This document shows positions 14,181 to 17,593 of a stretch of 17,593 nucleotides of DNA, in pieces. The translations under genes and the position numbers were made by a program. Position 1 is the first letter of the stretch; every line of letters starts with the position of its first letter. The stretch lies in contig CAYXDO010000209.1 of assembly GCA_964463485.1 (NCBI GenBank), positions 1 through 17,593 of the forward strand, written 5' to 3'. The stretch is from CAYXDO01 sp964463485. GTDB lineage: Bacteria > Myxococcota > Kuafuiibacteriia > Kuafuiibacteriales > Kuafuiibacteriaceae. The notes beneath the pieces were generated by a model, which made no database searches, was not told the origin of the DNA, and saw nothing but the letters and a program-made list of their open reading frames with translations.

Positions 14181-16193
14181 ATGAGTGCTCGTGCTCTGTG
14201 GCTCGTGGCCGCCGCCGCGATGGTTCCAACCGTCGCTTCGGCCGAGGATCCGGCCGACTTCGGCGCCGAAGCGAAGCTGCTCTATCGGATGGTGGCTTGC
14301 TCGGGCACCGAACCCTTGTCCGCCAACATCGCCAGGCCCGCGGTCGACCGGCACTGTCGACGTATGTTGCCCCAGATGGGGAGCTACCGGACCAAATACG
14401 CGGACGAGGCCAAGGCCTTCATCGCTCAAATTCGCCCTACTCATACACCGACGACGGTCGTGTACCCATTCGGGGGGGCTGACTTACTCAGCGCGCTGAC
14501 GACCTATCCAGACGCCGAAGAAATCACGACCATGTCACTCGAGCACGCCGGCGACCCTCGCCGGGCGCCTCGCATCGCGCCGTCCAAGCTCGCCGAGAGC
14601 CTCGAGCAGGTTCGCAAGAAGAGCGCCGGGCTGCTCCTCTTCAACGACAGCACGAGTGAGAATCTGAAGGACCTCCAGCGAGGCGAGCTCCCGGGGCAGC
14701 TCTCGCTCTTCATCGTCGCGCTGGCGGTGCACGGTTTCCAACCGGTGAGTCTTCGGTATTTCCGAGTCGAGCCGGGCGGGTCGCTCCACTACCTCACGGC
14801 CTCCGAGATCGCCGAGCTCGAGCCGAAGAAGGCCGGCAAGCTCAAGTCGAACTGGGTCTCACCCGATTTTTCGCCGGCCTTCTCGAACTCGGAGCTGACT
14901 TTCGTGGCCGCCGGCGTTCCCGGTGCCACGCCTCGCGTCCATCGCCATATCGCTCAGAACCTCGGCGACGAGGTCCTGGGTCCGAGCCCGGTGCTCGAGC
15001 ACTTGAAGAAAAAGGGTCGGATCGCCGCCATGACCAAGGCCGCGAGCTATCTCTTGTGGTGGGACAGCTTCTCGTTCATTCGCACCTATTTGCTCGACCA
15101 CATGGACGTGATGATTTCCGACAGCACCGGAGTTCCTCCGAGGTACTTTCGCCCACGCGGGTTCGTCGGAGAAACCTACGGGCACTTCAACGGCCCCTTC
15201 CTGAATTCGAACGCCGACGACACCAAAGACTTTCGGGACCTCTGGGGAAGTCAGCCGGAGCGCTTTCTGCCGTTTCGTTACGGATATCTCGACTCGGCGA
15301 AGCGCTTCCACATGCTGGTCGTGAAGAAGAAAGATCTCTCGACCAAGGCCGAGTCTGAAGTCGTCGACGAGCCCGCCGCCGCGCCCCTGTTCCAGACCAG
15401 CCCGAGAGACGCTGCGGTGACTTCTACCCGAGTCGAGCTCGTCGAGGCGTTTGCGAACGGCCGGCACCTCCGAATGTTGACCAGAGACGGACCCGTCCAC
15501 GTGTGGCTACCGACCGAACCCTCCACCGAAACCGTGATTTATCTCCACGGTTATTACACCCGCGTGGACTCCGCGTGGACCGAGCACTCTCTCCTGAGTC
15601 AGTTTCAAGGGAGTGGACGCAGCGCCGCGTTCGTCGTCCCTGAGGCTTCCTCGGGCAATGACGAGGTGCCGTTTTGGCGAGACTTAGGGGCGCTCCTGTC
15701 GGAGGTCGACACGGCGACGACCGCGACGTTGAGCAAGTCCAGGGTCACGGCGATCGCCCACAGCGGCGGCTATCGCACCATCGTTCACTGGCTGACCGAC
15801 AAGAGGCTCGAGGAGATCGTGTTGCTCGACGCGCTGTACAGCGCCGAGAAGGAGCTCCGCGGGTGGCTTCGCAAGACTCCCAATCACAAGATGGTCGTGA
15901 TTGCGGGGAGCACCGCGCCCCGTGCGACCAAATTCGCGAGGAGCGTCCGTGGGGCCGTGATCTTCGACGGGCTTCCGGCCGAACTCGGAGCTCGCGTTGG
16001 GGCCCATCGCAAGCACCCGCTCCTCGTGTTCCGCACCGATCTCGAGCACATGGAGATCATCTCCGGTGGTCGAGTCATGCCGTCCGCGCTCAGTCTGGGT
16101 GCGACATTCACGAGTGAGTCGCGCGCGTCGTGCGCGTCGGCGCGGAGCTCCCGATGCCTGGCTACTTCGAGAGGAGCTTCAGAAACCGACTGA
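14181..16193 (+). CDS. Exported two-domain protein: uncharacterised conserved domain plus alpha/beta-hydrolase
   Basis: From the ATG at 14181 the product is 670 aa with a signal peptide (MSARALWLVAAAAMVPTVASA). Residues about 25-395 form one domain with VVYPFGGADLLSAL, TYPDAEEITTMSLEHAG, KAASYLLWWDSFSFIRTYLL, MISDSTGVPPRYF and FLPFRYGY. From memory, uncharacterised bacterial proteins share a related YPFSGPD...FPxA...LE core and a D(D/S)(S/T)G(I/V)P motif; no function is known to me. Residues about 415-640 look like an alpha/beta-hydrolase: ETVIYLHGYY (H456, oxyanion region), AIAHSGGY with S528 as likely nucleophile, and LEHMEII with H623 as likely catalytic His. The elbow is AHSGG rather than canonical GxSxG. 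No RBS is obvious. The last 30 residues look Ser/Arg-rich and the end overlaps the convergent gene by 32 bp, so the true C-terminus may be altered. Confidence 0.8.
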   Translation: MSARALWLVAAAAMVPTVASAEDPADFGAEAKLLYRMVACSGTEPLSANIARPAVDRHCRRMLPQMGSYRTKYADEAKAFIAQIRPTHTPTTVVYPFGGADLLSALTTYPDAEEITTMSLEHAGDPRRAPRIAPSKLAESLEQVRKKSAGLLLFNDSTSENLKDLQRGELPGQLSLFIVALAVHGFQPVSLRYFRVEPGGSLHYLTASEIAELEPKKAGKLKSNWVSPDFSPAFSNSELTFVAAGVPGATPRVHRHIAQNLGDEVLGPSPVLEHLKKKGRIAAMTKAASYLLWWDSFSFIRTYLLDHMDVMISDSTGVPPRYFRPRGFVGETYGHFNGPFLNSNADDTKDFRDLWGSQPERFLPFRYGYLDSAKRFHMLVVKKKDLSTKAESEVVDEPAAAPLFQTSPRDAAVTSTRVELVEAFANGRHLRMLTRDGPVHVWLPTEPSTETVIYLHGYYTRVDSAWTEHSLLSQFQGSGRSAAFVVPEASSGNDEVPFWRDLGALLSEVDTATTATLSKSRVTAIAHSGGYRTIVHWLTDKRLEEIVLLDALYSAEKELRGWLRKTPNHKMVVIAGSTAPRATKFARSVRGAVIFDGLPAELGARVGAHRKHPLLVFRTDLEHMEIISGGRVMPSALSLGATFTSESRASCASARSSRCLATSRGASETD

Positions 16194-17370
16194 GCTTTCC
16201 GTAGATCGGATCGACGGTGGTGAGCACCCCCTGAAGGGACCTCGCCGCCATCGCGCGCTCGGTCGCCGAGACGAGCCAGGCCCGCGCGTCCTCATGCGGG
16301 ACGTCTACGGCCTTTCGGGCTGCAGCCAAGCTCTCTTCGGCGTTCGCGCCGGACCAAATGAGCCCAGGGACCAGCCGAAGCGTGGGGTCGTCCAGGGAGA
16401 AAGCGAACGACTCGAGGGCGTCGCGGTCGGACTCAGCGGCTTCCGCGGCCATGACTTCGTCGAGCCAAGGACCGTGTTTGTTTCGGACGAGACCGAGCAG
16501 GTGCTCCTTCGCCGGAAGCGGAATCGAACCCTCGAGGGTGCTGAGCAGCATTCGCGCGGAGAGCATGTCGGCGACCCGAAGCCACTCCTCGGCGACCTCC
16601 AGGCGCTCGGGGGGTTGCAGGCGAGCGAGGAGGGCGAAAGCGGCGGCCCGACGACGCATGTCGACGCGAGGATGTGCGAGATCGAACGCGAGGACTCCGT
16701 TCGCAAACGCATATCGAGGCGGCGGCTCGACCGGGAGCCCACGGACGGATAAAGTCACTGAAGGGCGCTCCAAGAAGAACAACTCGTGAATCATTCGTCG
16801 GCCTGGGAAGATCGAACGAGTATCTCCGGGCCCCACGAGCTCCACGCCGGCGGTGTCCAACTTACACCGGACCGTGCCCGCGCTGCGAGCCTCGGACTCA
16901 TCGAGAAGGTACCGAATGTGAAGACGCCGTCCGCTCAGCGGATGGAAGACTCCATAGGCGACGTGCTCATGCACACGAGCGGCGCCGTCGACCCAGAAAA
17001 TCAGCTCGATCCGATAGCGCTCGGTCCGAATCATCGTGAAAGTCGGCTCGCCATATTCGTTGTCGGCCTCTTGCGGGGGGAGGTCCGCGGAGATCGCCCA
17101 GCGAAGGACCTCGAACGGGCGGAGGGCTCCGAGCAGGCTGGACTCGGAGATGGCCAAAGCGGCGGCTTCGGGGAGCTCGGCCTGGGCGCCGCCGAGGCGA
17201 TCCAAGTGTTGATCGACCGCCCGCGCCAGGTCTTCGAACAGGTCGATCATGAGTCGAGAGTATGCGCCTGGCTTGCGGCTCAGGATATCGAAATCCTCCC
17301 GGAGCGTTGCGTATGCTTCTGACCGGGAGCCCAGGCGAGCCGATTCGATCGATCCAGGGGAACGACGCAT
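16162..17370 (-). CDS. Cupin-like protein of unknown function
   Basis: From the ATG at 17370 the protein is 402 aa, soluble and without a signal peptide. The core (about residues 105-212) reads YRIELIFWVDGAARVHEHVAYGVFHPL, then GRRLHIRY, VELVGPGDTRSIFPG and IHELFFLERPSVTLSVR. H134 and H136 form the H-x-H of a cupin metal site, with H195 as a third ligand candidate, as in cysteine-dioxygenase-like cupins. The C-terminal half is helical with no clear motif. From memory similar uncharacterised proteins occur in several phyla. The start is uncertain: no RBS precedes 17370, and the ATG at 17250 (MIDLFEDL) is an alternative; the frame stays open upstream to 17520. It converges with the hydrolase-fusion gene and overlaps it by 32 bp. 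Confidence 0.75.
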   Translation of the reverse strand: MRRSPGSIESARLGSRSEAYATLREDFDILSRKPGAYSRLMIDLFEDLARAVDQHLDRLGGAQAELPEAAALAISESSLLGALRPFEVLRWAISADLPPQEADNEYGEPTFTMIRTERYRIELIFWVDGAARVHEHVAYGVFHPLSGRRLHIRYLLDESEARSAGTVRCKLDTAGVELVGPGDTRSIFPGRRMIHELFFLERPSVTLSVRGLPVEPPPRYAFANGVLAFDLAHPRVDMRRRAAAFALLARLQPPERLEVAEEWLRVADMLSARMLLSTLEGSIPLPAKEHLLGLVRNKHGPWLDEVMAAEAAESDRDALESFAFSLDDPTLRLVPGLIWSGANAEESLAAARKAVDVPHEDARAWLVSATERAMAARSLQGVLTTVDPIYGKLSRFLKLLSK

Positions 17371-17452
17371 TTCATGGGCTCGAGGTGGCAAGAATAGGGA
17401 GGCCTGGGGAATTCTCAGCGGCCGCCTCGCCCCCGATTTACTCGAGTCTGCC

Positions 17453-17469
17453 GATGATACAGAATCATC
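17453..17469. promoter_or_regulatory. Short inverted repeat upstream of the cupin-like gene
   Basis: GATGAT (17453-17458) and ATCATC (17464-17469) form a 6-bp inverted repeat with a 5-base spacer, about 85 bp upstream of the chosen start. Its size and place fit a dimeric repressor site, but arms this short arise by chance. Confidence 0.25.
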
Positions 17470-17524
17470 TCGTGGGCGGTTCGAACAATCCCCGCGGAAT
17501 TCCGAGGGATGGAAGTCCAATAGC

Positions 17525-17564
17525 GGGCCTGGATCTGAGTGCAGCCGGGCCTGGATCTGAGTGC
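17525..17564. repeat. 18-bp direct repeat near the right edge
   Basis: GGGCCTGGATCTGAGTGC occurs at 17525-17542 and again at 17547-17564, separated by 4 bp (22-bp period). It lies upstream of the cupin-like gene. It may be the end of a longer array beyond the window. Confidence 0.9.
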
Positions 17565-17593
17565 GCTTCGGGAAAGTTTGTCGAAAAAAGAAT

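Overview
The window is high-GC DNA that looks like a Myxococcota chromosome (Polyangia-like, by inference). The clues are a Ser/Thr protein kinase with a membrane anchor and Pro/Ala-rich tail, a TPR protein beside it, a cysteine-rich lipoprotein with an Asp/Gly/Ala linker, several other lipoproteins, a proteobacterial-type outer-membrane porin and Uma2-type endonuclease relics. I see no rRNA, tRNA, CRISPR array, transposase or phage gene, and nothing that looks like a defence island.

Layout. (1) 1-750, minus: a Uma2-family PD-(D/E)XK endonuclease gene running off the left edge, with a 24-bp tandem repeat coding an 8-residue charged repeat and one apparent frameshift near 505-512. (2) 751-1047: gene-free, holding two opposed arrays of a GAGCAC-type hexamer. 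(3) 1048-3138, minus: an OprO/OprP-like porin and a seven-helix conserved membrane protein. (4) 3572-7159, plus: a probable operon of Ser/Thr kinase, TPR protein and cysteine-rich lipoprotein, the first two overlapping at an ATGA. (5) 7160-7722: a graveyard of Uma2 5'-end copies and one 3'-end relic. (6) 7723-8346, plus: a kappa-GST/2-hydroxychromene-2-carboxylate isomerase-like protein. (7) 8374-8489: a CCACAGAG-type inverted repeat. (8) 8570-13212, plus: M6-like metallopeptidase with C-terminal TPRs, a small lipoprotein, an OmpA-family lipoprotein with coiled coil and a further lipoprotein, all closely spaced. (9) 13242-13685, minus: a coiled-coil protein with a 21-bp tandem repeat. (10) 13829-16193, plus: a 99-aa basic/acidic small protein and a 670-aa two-domain exported protein ending in an alpha/beta-hydrolase. 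(11) 16162-17370, minus: a cupin-like protein convergent with, and overlapping, the 670-aa gene.

How the parts may work together. The kinase operon could pass a cytoplasmic phosphorylation signal to envelope proteins. The 8570-13212 block is an envelope set: a secreted peptidase, two unknown lipoproteins and a peptidoglycan-binding lipoprotein. The 670-aa protein is the best candidate for something undescribed: a conserved but uncharacterised domain joined to a serine hydrolase in one exported chain. The repeats tell a separate story of Uma2 gene multiplication and decay, with a hairpin over the start codon kept in all three copies.
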